In this document: in pieces, positions 32,547 to 32,567 of the stretch
Layout: every line of letters starts with the position of its first letter
How positions within the stretch are numbered: position 1 is the first letter of the stretch
From: Streptomyces sp. rh34
Lineage (GTDB): Bacteria > Actinomycetota > Actinomycetes > Streptomycetales > Streptomycetaceae
Assembly (NCBI RefSeq): GCF_002551245.1
Contig: NZ_NTGZ01000059.1
Span: 1 to 32,567 of the forward strand
Length of the DNA stretch: 32,567 nucleotides
Reading direction: 5' to 3'
Notes under the pieces: model-generated
The model's database searches: none
What the model saw: the letters and a program-made list of their open reading frames with translations, nothing else
What the model was told of the DNA's origin: nothing
Translations under genes and position numbers: made by a program

Positions 32547-32567
32547 CGGCCGCAGGCCCCCGGGCAG

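Overview
The window is very GC-rich, with GTG starts and G/C-ending codons throughout. It carries secreted GH5 mannanases with CBM2- and CBM10-type modules, a perfect CebR-type box, a DnaE2 plus Y-family polymerase pair, and actinobacterial insertion sequences. This points to Streptomyces or a close relative. The gene mix suggests an accessory, probably chromosome-arm, region. All identifications come from reading the sequence; no database was searched.

Layout. (1) 1-2457: stacked insertion sequences on the plus strand: an intact ISL3-type transposase, an IS110-type transposase lacking its N-terminus, and the last ~80 codons plus terminus of an IS5-type element. (2) 2458-9690: a polysaccharide/phosphate cassette. 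A minus-strand ROK sugar kinase-manA operon diverges from a secreted GH5 mannanase, followed by a secreted beta-propeller phytase and a CE7-type acetyl esterase. A LacI-type palindrome occurs in both the kinase promoter and the mannanase leader. A second IS5 terminus, in inverted orientation and nearly identical to the one at 2457, abuts the esterase stop codon. (3) 9691-11960: a mobile-element scar holding an orphan nuclease-toxin domain with a SUKH-like immunity gene, a second SUKH-like fragment cut by IS5 sequence, the 3' half of a tRNA-Pro (an attachment site) with a strong terminator, and a frameshifted tyrosine-recombinase remnant. (4) 12030-13790: a second GH5 mannanase (GH5-Fn3-CBM2) behind a CebR-type operator.

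(5) 13988-18447: a translationally coupled dnaE2 and Y-family polymerase-like gene. The latter lacks the usual catalytic carboxylates, as ImuB does. LexA-like palindromes lie upstream. (6) 18744-24198: a protein with two S1 domains, a HEAT-repeat protein, a small unknown protein, a wrecked group II intron (reverse transcriptase deleted, HNH end and domains V/VI left), and a DUF6193-like protein. (7) 24418-28898: a short-chain dehydrogenase and a type I Baeyer-Villiger monooxygenase in one operon, diverging from an SMP-30/gluconolactonase-like lipoprotein across a 20-bp operator-like palindrome, then a TetR-family regulator. (8) 29222 to the end: an oligopeptide/nickel-type ABC importer (two permeases and a fused double ATPase), entering from beyond the right edge.

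How the genes may work together (inference). The mannanases and the esterase would deacetylate and cut mannan outside or near the cell. The ROK kinase and ManA would carry mannose through mannose-6-phosphate to fructose-6-phosphate. The SDR, BVMO and lactonase-like proteins fit an alcohol-ketone-ester/lactone-hydroxyacid sequence under TetR control. The tRNA-Pro fragment followed by a tRNA-type terminator suggests that sequence left of about 11660 belongs, or once belonged, to an integrated element.
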